Assembly: GCA_036971615.1 (NCBI GenBank) | Contig: JAYKKR010000010.1 | Location: forward strand, 1,054,001 to 1,118,000 | Source: Amyloporia xantha | Taxonomy: Eukaryota > Basidiomycota > Agaricomycetes > Polyporales > Adustoporiaceae | Length of the DNA stretch: 64,000 bases | Direction of reading: 5' to 3' | Shown here: in pieces, positions 54,786 through 64,000 of the stretch | Layout of the letters: the number at the start of each line of letters is the position of its first letter | Numbering within the stretch: the stretch's first letter is position 1 | The notes under the pieces: model-generated | Told to the model about the DNA's origin: nothing | Database searches by the model: none | The model's input: only the letters and a program-made list of their open reading frames with translations | Translations under genes and position numbers: made by a program

Positions 54786-55332
54786 CAATGAAGATCGGCT
54801 TCAGGCAGAAAGTCAAGAAGAAATGGAAGTTTTAATTAAACGACTTCAAACTATGGACATTAATGATACTAACTATGCCGCTTTATATTATAAAGCCTTG
54901 AAGAAAGACCGGGATATTAAATTTATAGTCAAACCACCAGTAATGGTATCAGAAACCCCATCCGGACCTACGTACACCTCTAGACCACCCCGGAATAGTT
55001 CTGGACCACTGAATTCACAGAATAATGAGTACAGACAGAACAATGAGTATAGAGACAATATGCGAAGGGACACATTGTGTTATGGCTGCGGGAAACCTGG
55101 ACATACACTCAATTATTGTAACACAATAAATGACATGGTCAACAAAGGGATTGTCCGTAAGGACAATATGGGCAGAATTGTTATGGCAGACGGTTCCCCC
55201 ATTAGGCGCAATGGGACAGAGCCTATTGTTCACGCAGTACAAAGCGGCAGGAAGCCGTCCAAACGAACCTTATCACTTCTCCGGACGTCTTCTATTACAG
55301 TTCTGACAGCGACGCAGACTCTGACATTTTAG
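54786..55332 (+). CDS. Element B Gag, second part with CCHC zinc knuckle
   Basis: This frame (+1 relative to the first part) begins as a coiled coil (DLQRQRLRALNNEDRLQAESQEE, spanning the boundary) and ends with the nucleocapsid knuckle CYGCGKPGHTLNYC at about 55080, the C-x2-C-x4-H-x4-C pattern that binds genomic RNA. The first in-frame ATG, at 54823, is too far in to be a likely true start. The frame ends at 55332 with an out-of-phase tail; the conserved acidic-Ser stretch typical of these elements continues in the -1 register from about 55260. Confidence 0.8.
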
Positions 55333-55614
55333 TCCTACCTGCGGAGCGTACTCCGAAGTCTACTAAGGAAGCTCGGAAGGTACGTTTCGAGGTGTGTTCC
55401 CTCCGCCGAAGCCTGCGTGGGCCCGCAAGGCCGACGGGCTAGAGCGCGGGAATCCCCGACCTGCCGTTCCTCCAGCCACAGCTAAACCTTCCCTACCAGA
55501 CTCCTCCCGTAATAGTCCATCTGTTCCTGCCAACGCTCGCAAACCCACCGTCGAGATTGACGACGACGCCATAATGGAAGACCCCATCCTCCCTACGCCG
55601 GCCGTAGGGATTGA
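55333..55614 (+). other. Frame-broken Gag-protease linker of element B
   Basis: Coding character persists but moves between registers: one frame is good at about 55260-55390 (YYSSDSDADSDILVLPAERTP) and another at 55391-55618 (PPPKPAWARKADGLERGN). Each step is -1. The series fits several single-base losses, or less likely assembly errors. Confidence 0.7.
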
Positions 55615-58521
55615 TTGATAAGCAAAGCTACCCCAGCCGGAGACAAAGCTAAACGCTTACCTCAGCTCCAATCGGCTGTCTCACGCCAGGTTCAACCCCT
55701 GACAATTCTCGACCGCATCCTAAATACCCCTTTAACGCTGTCCGTCGGTGAAGTCATCGGTTCTTCGAAAGAGGTAAATCATCAACTTCAAAACGTTATC
55801 AAATTTAAGAAATTTATTCAGCCCCCCCAGGTTGCCCAGGTTGCCGCAACGATTGTCACACACAACCGCGGCCCACTAATCCATCTCACTGTTGAATGCG
55901 ATGGCAACCCAGTTGACTCGATCGTCGACACGGGGTCAATGATCAACATTATACATCAACGCGTATGGAAGAACGTCATTCGCCGCCCGCTGGACAAAAG
56001 TCTCCAAATTACCATGAAGGATGCCAACGGTGGCGAGGGCAAACTGGTCGGGCTAGTTCAGAACGTTCCGTTACGATGCGGCGGCGCCATAACGTGGGCT
56101 AACTTATACGTTGCCGAACAAGTCCCGTTCGCTATGCTGCTCGGACGACCGTGGCAGCGCGGAAACCATATCTCGATCGACGAGCGGAATGACGGCACTT
56201 ACTTGATTTTCAAGCACCCCTTCACAAACGACAATCACCTCGAGCTACTCGCTGTACCCGAGAACGCGCCCGACACAAACGTTGACTACGCCCAGTATTC
56301 GGTACAGGACTCGCTCGATGTATTCCTCACCCACGCAAGTCGCGAACGAGAATCAATTTTACCTATCATCACTCCCGGTACCTACGACGCTGAGACATAC
56401 GAAGCCGAGATCGCGCCGACTTTCGCGTACCCGCAAGCGTTCGGTATGTGGGAAGGCTGCCCCTATGAGGATTGGGTGTTGCCGGAAGCCAGCCTCAACG
56501 GGCATGCTGCAGGACCCCCCGGTTTGCATAGCTCTCGTGTTTACCCCTTCGAGCGACACGGCCAAGCTTATATACGAATCTTTCCTTCCGACTCCTACTA
56601 TGAAACTCGCTACTCGGACAACTACGACGCTACGCGCACGGAAGATGCCTACGCCGCGCCCGACGAGGATAGGCTCCCCAGCTTGGAATACATAAGCTCG
56701 GGTAGCGACGCCGACGCCCGAGGCCACGCGCTGGACGCGTTGACGCTAAGCGCACACCCGGCAGGCAACGACGACCACGACCTCGCCGCTGCCCAGCTCG
56801 ACGAACCTCTCTGTACTGATACGACTGAGTCCTGCTCTCTGCCAGTTCCAGCAATCATCTCAGACAGCTCCTTACTCCTGGGCTCAGGAACGACCGACAT
56901 TCGAATCGAGCCGCTAGACAACGACCGTGCTTCGCTCAACGAGCCAAACGGTGGTTTTAAGATCGCCGCGCCGTCTAAGTGTATCGACAATCACGCCGGC
57001 TACGCCTCGCCGATCTACGAGACGCTAGACACAGCAGTTATCGATAATAGTGACGACTCACCACCGAACACTAGCGATCTTGATTTGAGGTTGGAACTCG
57101 ACCGCGCACCCTACGGACTCGACGACGCTGCCACGGTTCGAGCACAGGAGGAGGAGGACGAAAGGTTGGAAAGATTAGGGAGGGAGATCACGAGAATGAA
57201 GCAGCAGGAGAGGAAGAAAAGGAAGAAGGTGGTGCAGCAGAAAAGAGGACAAATCTTCGAACGAAAGTACGGGCATCTCTTTCTTGATAAACCTTCACCT
57301 CAGGCCACCGACGAACAATGCGACGGCGCCGCCGACAGCGCTGCGCCGAGCACGCCTAGTTCGACAAGCATGCAGCCAGTCGAACGGCTATGCGCCCGCG
57401 AGTCAATGCAAGATCAGCCACCTGTAGGACCGCCTGCGCCTAGTTACGCAACAAACGCGTATATACCTCCCCCCTTCTACTACGCCCCTTATCCCGTATA
57501 TGGCTATCCTGCTGGTCGAGTGTGGTACGCCCCCAGCATAACGAACAACAGCGCCTCCTACTCCGGAAACTTCGAACTACTGCCGCAACCGCCCAGCCTA
57601 GCCGAAGGAGTGGAGAAAGACGACTCCAGCTCGGCCTACGCGAGCGAGCCGATGGACATCGAACAAAGCGACGCGATCGAAAATGACGGCAAGGACGGTG
57701 CGGCTAACTTCGCCAGTACCCGTGCTGCCTTACTTGATGCTACAGCGCGACCGGAAGATCGTACGCAGGACCCCCGCCAACGTCAGCCGGCAGTCGACGA
57801 AGGCGCGAAGGGCTCGACGACGTCTCTGTCGGGAGACGTAGTCTGGGAGTCAGACGAAATCAAGCTGTTAGTTCAAACTCTAGTCGACTCACTTCAAAAC
57901 ACGGTTTCCGCAACGGCGTTATCAGATGGATTGGGCGAAATTACGCTGCCAACCACCCTTTTACCTGTAAGCGCAGTCGGATTGGCCTCCGCCAACGATC
58001 ATCTGCAAAATAGCAGATCTGGCTCACTTCATTCCTTACTCTTTCAGCCCTCCGAAACTAGAGGCAGCACGACGAAGCGATGCGTACCTGACGCGCCGAC
58101 GCCAGTCTCGGCTCTTCCGACGCCTCTCGTCTACCATGCGCGCGTGGCATCAGATTCGGCCGTTTCCTACCTAGACGACGTTGACGTCTCGAATGAGGTC
58201 AGTCTACCGTCCGTCCCTCCCACGCCTCCGCCATCTTTGGTCTCCGAATTCGAATACGAAGCGCGTTCCTGCAGCGAGCCTCGAGCAAGTCTGTCAGGTC
58301 TTCCCTCACCAGTCGGTAGTAGTGCAAGTACGGGAGAGGATCTGTATGCAAGGTACGCTACGCCGGAGGATCTTCAAGCCTTTCGAGACGAAACACGTGG
58401 TCACATCCAGGATATGATTGCGGAGGCAACGGCTGTGCTCATTGAGCCGATGGTAGAGTATTGTGTCGAACTGGCTATGTTCGGCGAGGTAAGGTCTTTT
58501 CGTCCCTTCAACTCGAAGTAG
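55615..58521 (+). CDS. Element B aspartic protease with a very long Pro/Asp/Ser-rich linker
   Basis: A 968-codon frame. The protease is near residues 85-205, with SIVDTGSMINIIHQRVW holding the catalytic DTGS and a downstream MLLGRPW. The remaining 750 residues are low complexity: acidic blocks, a coiled coil (RLERLGREITRMKQQERKKRKK at about residue 520), and a Tyr/Pro-rich stretch (PPPFYYAPYPVYGYPAGR). The nucleotide composition is markedly GC-richer than flanking gag and pol. The first codon in frame is TTG at 55615, so translation presumably enters from upstream by shift or fusion. The frame ends at 58521; pol resumes in another register from about 58740, after an AT-rich junction. Confidence 0.8.
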   Translation: MISKATPAGDKAKRLPQLQSAVSRQVQPLTILDRILNTPLTLSVGEVIGSSKEVNHQLQNVIKFKKFIQPPQVAQVAATIVTHNRGPLIHLTVECDGNPVDSIVDTGSMINIIHQRVWKNVIRRPLDKSLQITMKDANGGEGKLVGLVQNVPLRCGGAITWANLYVAEQVPFAMLLGRPWQRGNHISIDERNDGTYLIFKHPFTNDNHLELLAVPENAPDTNVDYAQYSVQDSLDVFLTHASRERESILPIITPGTYDAETYEAEIAPTFAYPQAFGMWEGCPYEDWVLPEASLNGHAAGPPGLHSSRVYPFERHGQAYIRIFPSDSYYETRYSDNYDATRTEDAYAAPDEDRLPSLEYISSGSDADARGHALDALTLSAHPAGNDDHDLAAAQLDEPLCTDTTESCSLPVPAIISDSSLLLGSGTTDIRIEPLDNDRASLNEPNGGFKIAAPSKCIDNHAGYASPIYETLDTAVIDNSDDSPPNTSDLDLRLELDRAPYGLDDAATVRAQEEEDERLERLGREITRMKQQERKKRKKVVQQKRGQIFERKYGHLFLDKPSPQATDEQCDGAADSAAPSTPSSTSMQPVERLCARESMQDQPPVGPPAPSYATNAYIPPPFYYAPYPVYGYPAGRVWYAPSITNNSASYSGNFELLPQPPSLAEGVEKDDSSSAYASEPMDIEQSDAIENDGKDGAANFASTRAALLDATARPEDRTQDPRQRQPAVDEGAKGSTTSLSGDVVWESDEIKLLVQTLVDSLQNTVSATALSDGLGEITLPTTLLPVSAVGLASANDHLQNSRSGSLHSLLFQPSETRGSTTKRCVPDAPTPVSALPTPLVYHARVASDSAVSYLDDVDVSNEVSLPSVPPTPPPSLVSEFEYEARSCSEPRASLSGLPSPVGSSASTGEDLYARYATPEDLQAFRDETRGHIQDMIAEATAVLIEPMVEYCVELAMFGEVRSFRPFNSK

Positions 58522-58543
58522 GTGGACGACTTATAATGCCCCT

Positions 58544-61500
58544 ATGCACTTATCAAATTCGGACTTGTCTTTCTATATGCCCCATATGCCATATGATACA
58601 TATATGCCCAACTCTACCTCATTTCCGTTGCCCTCGTCCTGTATGCTGCTATCTCGGAGCGCGTCGTGCTTGCTATCTCGTACTTTGTCGTTATCATTGC
58701 TATCTCGTTACAGTCAGTCCTCCGGCAGAACTGACTTAAATACCCCTGTATATACCCAAGTTAGGACAATTCCAAATTGCTTTTGGACTTATATTCCAGA
58801 ATTTGAAAGCGATAAGTCTACCTTTGGAGCTTATAAAAAGGTAGATAAGAAAGTCAAACCTGTACCAGGAGTATTCCCTGAAGATGCTAGAGTTATTAGA
58901 AGGATACCAGAGGATCCTTTGAAGTCCCTTATTCCCTTACCAAAGATACCTCCTACCTTTGTTCCAACAAAGAAGTTAACTCAAGAAAGAATAAATGCAT
59001 TAAATATAAATAAAGATGGATACCTATGGCCTGAAGAAGAAAAGCTATTCCTTTATATCTTGGGCTTAAATGAAAGATCCTTGGCCTTTGGAGAAGAAGA
59101 TAGAGGAACTTTAAGAGAAGATTATTTCACTCCCTATATAATTCCAGTGGAACCACATGAACCCTGGGCATTTCCCAACATTCCTATTGCACCAGGTATT
59201 AAAGACAGAGTTATAAAGCTACTTAAAGAAAAAATCTCAGCAGGAGTTTATGAACCCAGTCAATCTTCATATCGATCAAGATGGTTCTGCGTAACCAAAA
59301 AGAATGGTGATCTTAGGATTGTCCATGACCTTCAACCTTTAAATAAAGTATCTATTCGCGATGCAGGCTCACCGCCAATATTGGATGACTTTGTAGAGCC
59401 TTTTGCGGGACGACAGTGCTATACAGTATTTGATTTATTTTGGGGCTTTGACGCACGCAAAGTCCATCCAAATAGTAGAGACCTTACATCATTTATGACA
59501 CCACTCGGTCTTCTACGCATTACTTCTATGCCTATGGGATATACAAATTCACCAGCTGAATTTCAAAACTGTATGACCTTCATTCTTCAAGAAGAAATTC
59601 CCCATGTTGCCAATGTCTTTATAGATGATCTTCCAGTGAAAGGACCCACAACTCAGTACTTAGATGAAGAAGGTAAACCAGAGACTTTGAAAGAAAATCC
59701 AGGAATTAGAAGGTTTATTTGGGAACATGCGATAGATGTTCACCGCATTATGCATCGTGTTGGAGAGGCTGGTGCCACATTCTCTCCAAAGAAAATTCAG
59801 CTCTGTAAACCAGAAGTCGTGATTGTAGGACAGAAGTGTACGCCAGAAGGAAGATTACCAGAAGACGGAAAGGTTTCAAAGATATTAAAATGGCCTGAAT
59901 TAAAAACAGTAAAGAATGTACGCGAGTTTATGGGATTATGCGGAACAGTGCGGATTTGGATCAAAGATTACTCTGCAATTGCGAGACCTTTGGTAGAACT
60001 TACCAGAAAAGATGCAGTGTTTGTTTGGGATGAAAGAAGGCAGGAAGCTTTTGAGCACCTCAAGCAATTAGTGGCTTCCGCCCCAGCTTTGCGACCCATT
60101 GATTATACTTCAGATCGACCTGTTTACATGTCAATTGATTCCAGCATTGTTGCAGTTGGATTTATTCTGTCTCAGGATGACGAACAAGGAAAACGGAGAC
60201 CAGCTAGGTATGGTTCACTTCCTTTTAATGAAAGAGAAGCCAGATATAGCCAACCGAAATTGGAGCTATTTGGATGCTACAGAGCTTTGCGTCACTGGAG
60301 ACTATACCTTATAGGAATCAAAAACTTAATCTTGGAAGTAGATGCAAAATATATCAAAGATATGCTGAACAAGCCAGACCTACAACCTAATGCCACTATA
60401 AATAGATGGATTCAAGGCATTTTATTATTTACCTTTGAACTTCGACATATTCCTGCAGATAAACATAGAGGACCAGATGCTTTATCTAGAAGAGAGCCTA
60501 CTGAAGAAGATATTCTGGAAACAGCAGAATCTGATGGATGGTTAGATGATATTGCTCTCCTATCATTCTATATTCAGCCAGTCCCCATAAAAATTCCTAC
60601 ATTTTTGCCTTCATGTCTAGCCATCAACTCAAAGCAAGAGAAAATCCTGCTAGATATTCAACATTTTCTAAAAACCCTAGAAACTCCAATATTTCCTACT
60701 TCTCAAGCTAAGCAGAGGTTTTTGAAGAAAGCTACCCAGTTTTTCTTACAAGGGGCAGCCATGTTCAAAAGAAGAAAAGGAAGGACACCTTTGTTAGTAG
60801 TCTTCATGCCAGATAAAAGAATAGCAATTATGACCCATGCACATGAAAAGCTAGGACACAGAGGAGTTCATGGAGTTTTCTATCATATCAGAGATAGATT
60901 CTTCTGGCCTCATCAATTCCAAGATGTTAAACACCATGTCAGCTCATGCCACGAATGCCAAATTTGGAGTACAAAGAGAGTAGAAATTCCTCCTACTATA
61001 AGATCACCAGTCACTATTTTCACTCAGATATATGTGGATGTTATGTTCATGCCTAAAGCCCATGGATATCATTATATTGTAGCAGCCCGAGATGATTTAA
61101 CTCATGCTGCAGAAGGCCGAGCTTTAAAGAAAGCAAATTCTACAGAGCTAGCCAGATTTTTCTGGGAAGAAATAATCTGTCGATATGGACATATCACAGA
61201 AGTCGTCACAGATAATGGATCAGAAATGGCTGGAGCATTTGAGAAGCTGTTACAAAGATATGGAATCCCTCAGATTAGAATCTCGCCTTACAATAAACAT
61301 GCGACCGGACTAGTAGAACAAGGTCATTTTGTTATCAGAGAAAGTATACTTAAGGACTGCGGAAAGAAGATTTCCTCATGGCCTTACAGAGTTCCACATG
61401 CTTTCTTTGCAGATAAAATCACGACTCGTCGCTCTACAGGATTTAGCCCTTATTTCCTAATGTTTGGAACCGACCCTGTCTTACCATTTGATCTGACGGA

Positions 61501-62041
61501 AGCTACTTTCCTGGTGAAAGGGTTTAAATCAGGAATGTCCACCGCGGAATTATTAGCACTTAGACTGCGACAACTAGAGAAGAGACCAGCCGACATGGAA
61601 AGAGCCGCTCAGACAATAGTCAGAACCAGAATAAGGTCAAAGGCTCAATTTGAGCAGAAGTTTGAGCATCGATTAAGAAAAGAAAGACTAAAGCCAAAGG
61701 ATTTGGTACTAGTGCGGAACTCCCAACGAGACGCTGGACTTACAAGCAAGTATAGTCAGCGTTATTTGGGACCATATGAAATTGTAGCCAGAAAATCAGG
61801 ATCATACATCCTTAAAGAATTAGATGGAACAGTAATGTTAAAGGCAGTTGCTGGTTTTCGACTATTACCTTATAAGCCTCGTGTTCCCAGAGACTTGTAT
61901 TTGGAAAACATAGAGGCGGACTCATCTTCAGAACCTGTAACAGAAGAAGACGACTCAAATTCAGATTCTATGTTTGCATCAGAATCCTCGGATGATTGGA
62001 TCGCATCAGACAATGATGACCAATGGAATGCATGGGATTAA
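58544..62041 (+). CDS. Element B pol: reverse transcriptase, RNase H and integrase
   Basis: The 1,165-codon frame starts formally at 58544, but conserved sequence begins about 58740 (TPVYTQVRTIPNCFW). Reverse transcriptase carries WFCVTKKNGDLRIVHDLQPLN, the first Asp in VFDLFWGFD, and FIDD in place of the common YVDD at about residue 358. RNase H has SIDSSIVAVGF, QPKLELFG, LEVDAKYI and GPDALSRR. The integrase zinc domain is HEKLGHRGVHG with CHECQ, and its core has IYVDVMF, VTDNGSE and VEQGHF. No stop interrupts the frame. The closest thing in the window is element A pol, with the same domain order but very different composition. Confidence 0.93.
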   Translation: MHLSNSDLSFYMPHMPYDTYMPNSTSFPLPSSCMLLSRSASCLLSRTLSLSLLSRYSQSSGRTDLNTPVYTQVRTIPNCFWTYIPEFESDKSTFGAYKKVDKKVKPVPGVFPEDARVIRRIPEDPLKSLIPLPKIPPTFVPTKKLTQERINALNINKDGYLWPEEEKLFLYILGLNERSLAFGEEDRGTLREDYFTPYIIPVEPHEPWAFPNIPIAPGIKDRVIKLLKEKISAGVYEPSQSSYRSRWFCVTKKNGDLRIVHDLQPLNKVSIRDAGSPPILDDFVEPFAGRQCYTVFDLFWGFDARKVHPNSRDLTSFMTPLGLLRITSMPMGYTNSPAEFQNCMTFILQEEIPHVANVFIDDLPVKGPTTQYLDEEGKPETLKENPGIRRFIWEHAIDVHRIMHRVGEAGATFSPKKIQLCKPEVVIVGQKCTPEGRLPEDGKVSKILKWPELKTVKNVREFMGLCGTVRIWIKDYSAIARPLVELTRKDAVFVWDERRQEAFEHLKQLVASAPALRPIDYTSDRPVYMSIDSSIVAVGFILSQDDEQGKRRPARYGSLPFNEREARYSQPKLELFGCYRALRHWRLYLIGIKNLILEVDAKYIKDMLNKPDLQPNATINRWIQGILLFTFELRHIPADKHRGPDALSRREPTEEDILETAESDGWLDDIALLSFYIQPVPIKIPTFLPSCLAINSKQEKILLDIQHFLKTLETPIFPTSQAKQRFLKKATQFFLQGAAMFKRRKGRTPLLVVFMPDKRIAIMTHAHEKLGHRGVHGVFYHIRDRFFWPHQFQDVKHHVSSCHECQIWSTKRVEIPPTIRSPVTIFTQIYVDVMFMPKAHGYHYIVAARDDLTHAAEGRALKKANSTELARFFWEEIICRYGHITEVVTDNGSEMAGAFEKLLQRYGIPQIRISPYNKHATGLVEQGHFVIRESILKDCGKKISSWPYRVPHAFFADKITTRRSTGFSPYFLMFGTDPVLPFDLTEATFLVKGFKSGMSTAELLALRLRQLEKRPADMERAAQTIVRTRIRSKAQFEQKFEHRLRKERLKPKDLVLVRNSQRDAGLTSKYSQRYLGPYEIVARKSGSYILKELDGTVMLKAVAGFRLLPYKPRVPRDLYLENIEADSSSEPVTEEDDSNSDSMFASESSDDWIASDNDDQWNAWD

Positions 62042-62102
62042 CCTACTTCGATCAGAATTAATGCTTCCAAAAGTGTATCAATGATTCACACGATCGTCTT
62101 AA

Positions 62103-62636
62103 ATGACACGCTGTCACTATCACCGTCCTTTCTCTGTATCAAGCAGCTACTACTCTATAATGTCGACCTCAGTCCTGCTACCATATCTTCGCCCTGCCTC
62201 TATGCGAGTTGTCCAGGGACAACTCCAAACTATTTGGTCTATTATGATTACTGAGCGTAATAGAATACCTCAGGACCAACTCAATGTCGCCCAGCTGCGC
62301 AATGTGCACTATTTAGCTACCTTTGGAGCCACCTGTTACCATCTGGCTATCGAGGCTGGCGAACCAGCACTCAAGCTACACACTTGGTTCTATCATGAAT
62401 CCATCGGCCCTGTCTTCTTAGGAGACATTGCAGATTTCATATCGGCCACAGCCATCCGCATAACATCCTGGAAGCTATCCACAGCATCACTCGAGCACAT
62501 CGACCAGCGCACACTTCTAATTCCCTGCGACATCATCTTATCCATTCGCCAAGTCATAGTGCCCTGGTATTATTATGCCATGTGCTTTCTTACGCGCCCC
62601 ATTGCCAGTACCATTGTGCGTGCCATTCACAAGTGA
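62103..62636 (+). CDS. ORF3 of element B between pol and 3' LTR; function unknown
   Basis: A 177-codon frame; an internal ATG at 62160 (MSTSVLLPYLRP) is the more likely start. It encodes a helical, His/Ala/Leu-rich protein (LRNVHYLATFGATCYHLAIEAGE) with a hydrophobic stretch near the C-terminus (VIVPWYYYAMCFLT). It sits where an envelope gene lies in some Ty3-family elements, but it shows no signal peptide or cleavage site and is short. It could be a passenger gene. Codon use looks more GC-rich than that of adjacent pol. Confidence 0.5.
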   Translation: MTRCHYHRPFSVSSSYYSIMSTSVLLPYLRPASMRVVQGQLQTIWSIMITERNRIPQDQLNVAQLRNVHYLATFGATCYHLAIEAGEPALKLHTWFYHESIGPVFLGDIADFISATAIRITSWKLSTASLEHIDQRTLLIPCDIILSIRQVIVPWYYYAMCFLTRPIASTIVRAIHK

Positions 62637-62701
62637 GTGTAGTTTGTATTCAAGTCATTGGATGCACAACGGGGACGTTGTATTTTCAACTGTGGGGCGG
62701 T

Positions 62702-63743
62702 TGACCTGCACGCATGTTGTTTAATAAAACAACTCATGAGCCGTGCTGGGTCGGAGTTGAGGAAACAATCCACCAGTCAAACATGGACTAATACATCTCC
62801 CAGGTGCATTATCAAGAAGGAAAGGAGGTTGCGAGTGGAAGAATTGGAGATGGATTTATGGTGCGCTGGAGTATCTCAAGAGACGGTCGAATTGGACGAA
62901 GAAGAGCAACAGAAGTTACCTGTCATTAATATTAGCGGAGTCATCTAAGGCGACTAGACACAAAGTCTAATACGTTCCTTACTTGTAATTCTTATATCAA
63001 ATTATATATGCTTTCCAAATCAGGTAGCAAACTTGGACCCGACAGCTTGGAAGTCACTCTCAATTGTCTCAAGTCTGGTGTACTTCCAAATACAGCACAA
63101 CAATGGGACACCTTGGCTATTACTCACCTAGTTAGGCAACTAGAACAAAAGAATCCTAGGACAATGAAGGATAAAAGCCTATTGAGGAGAGAATTGGGAA
63201 GGACATAAGGTCTATTATATAGCTACCGTATATGTACTACAATATCTTTTATTTCCATTGTTTCAATATTTTGAGACGTACTAAAGGATTTCCGTAGCTC
63301 ATTGAAGTCCAAAATTAGTAAATCCTATTGTACTCTACTTTATTGTTAGAGATTTTCTATTGTCTAAAAATTCCCACACCTTTTAGTATATAAAGGCCCA
63401 CTTCAGAGCAGAGAGCATCTCATTTTCCCCCCCTGAGATCACCTCTTGACCTTTGCCCTTGAGTTCACTCTGCTCTAAGTTTCAGCCTAGGTACATAAGT
63501 TTGTACAGCTGAATAAAACTACTGTTACTCTCTAAAAGTGTGATCTACTGTGTGAAAGTCAAGAAGGCTTGTCTACATTTATCACTGCTTTGGCTTTTTG
63601 ATTAAAGTCACCCAAAACCGTCTAAAACAACAAACAAATCCTAATATTCTACAAGAACAACTGAGAAACTACCTGTCTTGGATCAGGACCGGTTATCTCA
63701 GGAAATTGTGATTATTTTTATATAGTCACTCTTTCGCTCGTCA
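62702..63743 (+). repeat. 3' LTR of element B
   Basis: Matches 52539-53578 except for C to T in the ATTATC-proximal codon at about 62806, two extra C in the run at about 63427, and C to T at about 63717. Preceded by a weak purine tract (GTGGGGCGGT). Confidence 0.95.
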
Positions 63744-64000
63744 TTGCTTGCACGAGATTAGCTCATGCCCTGTGCAATACACGATTCTATCATATTTCAA
63801 TATCCTTCCAATTATCGTATCATTGTATACAGGACAGTAACTTATCCATAAGCAGTGTCTACATTGTGTAAATGAATTCAGACTACTGCCAATAATATCA
63901 TGAGGATAGATATTTTGTAACAGTACATGGCCACAAGCACGACAGGGGGAACTACTATGAAGTTACCTATATCCGAATACACATTAATTCCTTCATGTGG
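63744..64000. other. Right flank of element B, no gene seen
   Basis: AT-rich sequence after the target duplication, open to the window edge. No coding frame or RNA gene was recognised. Confidence 0.5.

Larger units (their letters stand above)
52539..63743 (+). mobile_element. Complete Ty3/gypsy LTR retrotransposon B (11.2 kb)
   Basis: Two LTRs of 1,040 and 1,042 bp in direct orientation (TGACC...GTCA) flank gag, protease, reverse transcriptase, RNase H and integrase in Ty3 order. By eye they differ at two substitutions and one 2-bp C-tract indel, so the insertion is very recent. The four bases TTGC precede the left LTR and follow the right one. Unlike element A, gag and most of pol are AT-rich, with a GC-rich block at about 55.4-58.5 kb. 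Gag has several frame breaks, so this copy may have been moved by another, although an assembly error cannot be excluded. Confidence 0.95.

Noticed and set aside
62640..62701. Strong polypurine tract before the 3' LTR of element B
   Set aside because: Only a short G-rich run (GTGGGGCGGT) is present. It is mentioned with the LTR but is too weak for its own entry.

Overview
The window reads as nuclear DNA of an agaricomycete (basidiomycete) fungus, possibly a polypore. Its single-copy genes carry many short introns (about 45-65 bp, GT..AG), intergenic gaps are short with many divergent and convergent pairs, an F-box protein of the common agaricomycete type is present, and the mobile DNA is typical of Ty3/gypsy elements in this group. 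Exon models below were made by eye from splice sites and reading frame.

Left region (1-15 kb), mobile DNA. A Ty3/gypsy element (A) enters from the left edge and ends in a 1,074-bp 3' LTR at 13930. Its pol frame was split by a 6.3-kb LTR element (1533-7829) that has 254-bp LTRs and a perfect 5-bp target duplication (ATTTC). The nested element has no recognisable pol. It carries about 26 in-phase, arm-covarying hairpins inside a 1,566-codon open frame, and many further hairpins beyond them. This is the most unusual object in the window. Between pol and the 3' LTR, element A also carries an antisense, five-exon gene for a coiled-coil, cysteine-cluster protein, and an apparent central polypurine tract. 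The LTR abuts a truncated gag-like gene (13931-14965).

Middle region (15.4-51.4 kb), ordinary host genes. In order: an MFS transporter; a GT32 glycosyltransferase resembling the MIPC synthase catalytic subunit; a Swt1-type PIN-domain RNA surveillance protein; the mRNA 3'-end factor Pcf11; ribosomal protein L9; Ste14-type isoprenylcysteine methyltransferase; mitochondrial ribosome-recycling EF-G2 (Mef2); an acidic nuclear-type protein of unknown function; two tandem xylitol dehydrogenase paralogues; cobalamin-independent methionine synthase; a protein with repeated zinc-ribbon-like motifs; a polytopic membrane protein; and an F-box protein. The two dehydrogenases come from a tandem duplication that also copied the 5' exons of the neighbouring acidic-protein gene, whose decayed remnant lies between them.

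Right region (52.5-63.7 kb), a complete young Ty3/gypsy element (B). Its LTRs of 1,040 and 1,042 bp differ, by eye, at two substitutions and one 2-bp C-tract indel, and are flanked by TTGC. It has a gag with several frame breaks, a GC-rich protease plus long linker, an AT-rich RT-RNase H-integrase frame, and a 177-codon ORF between pol and the 3' LTR. The composition jumps suggest a mosaic element.
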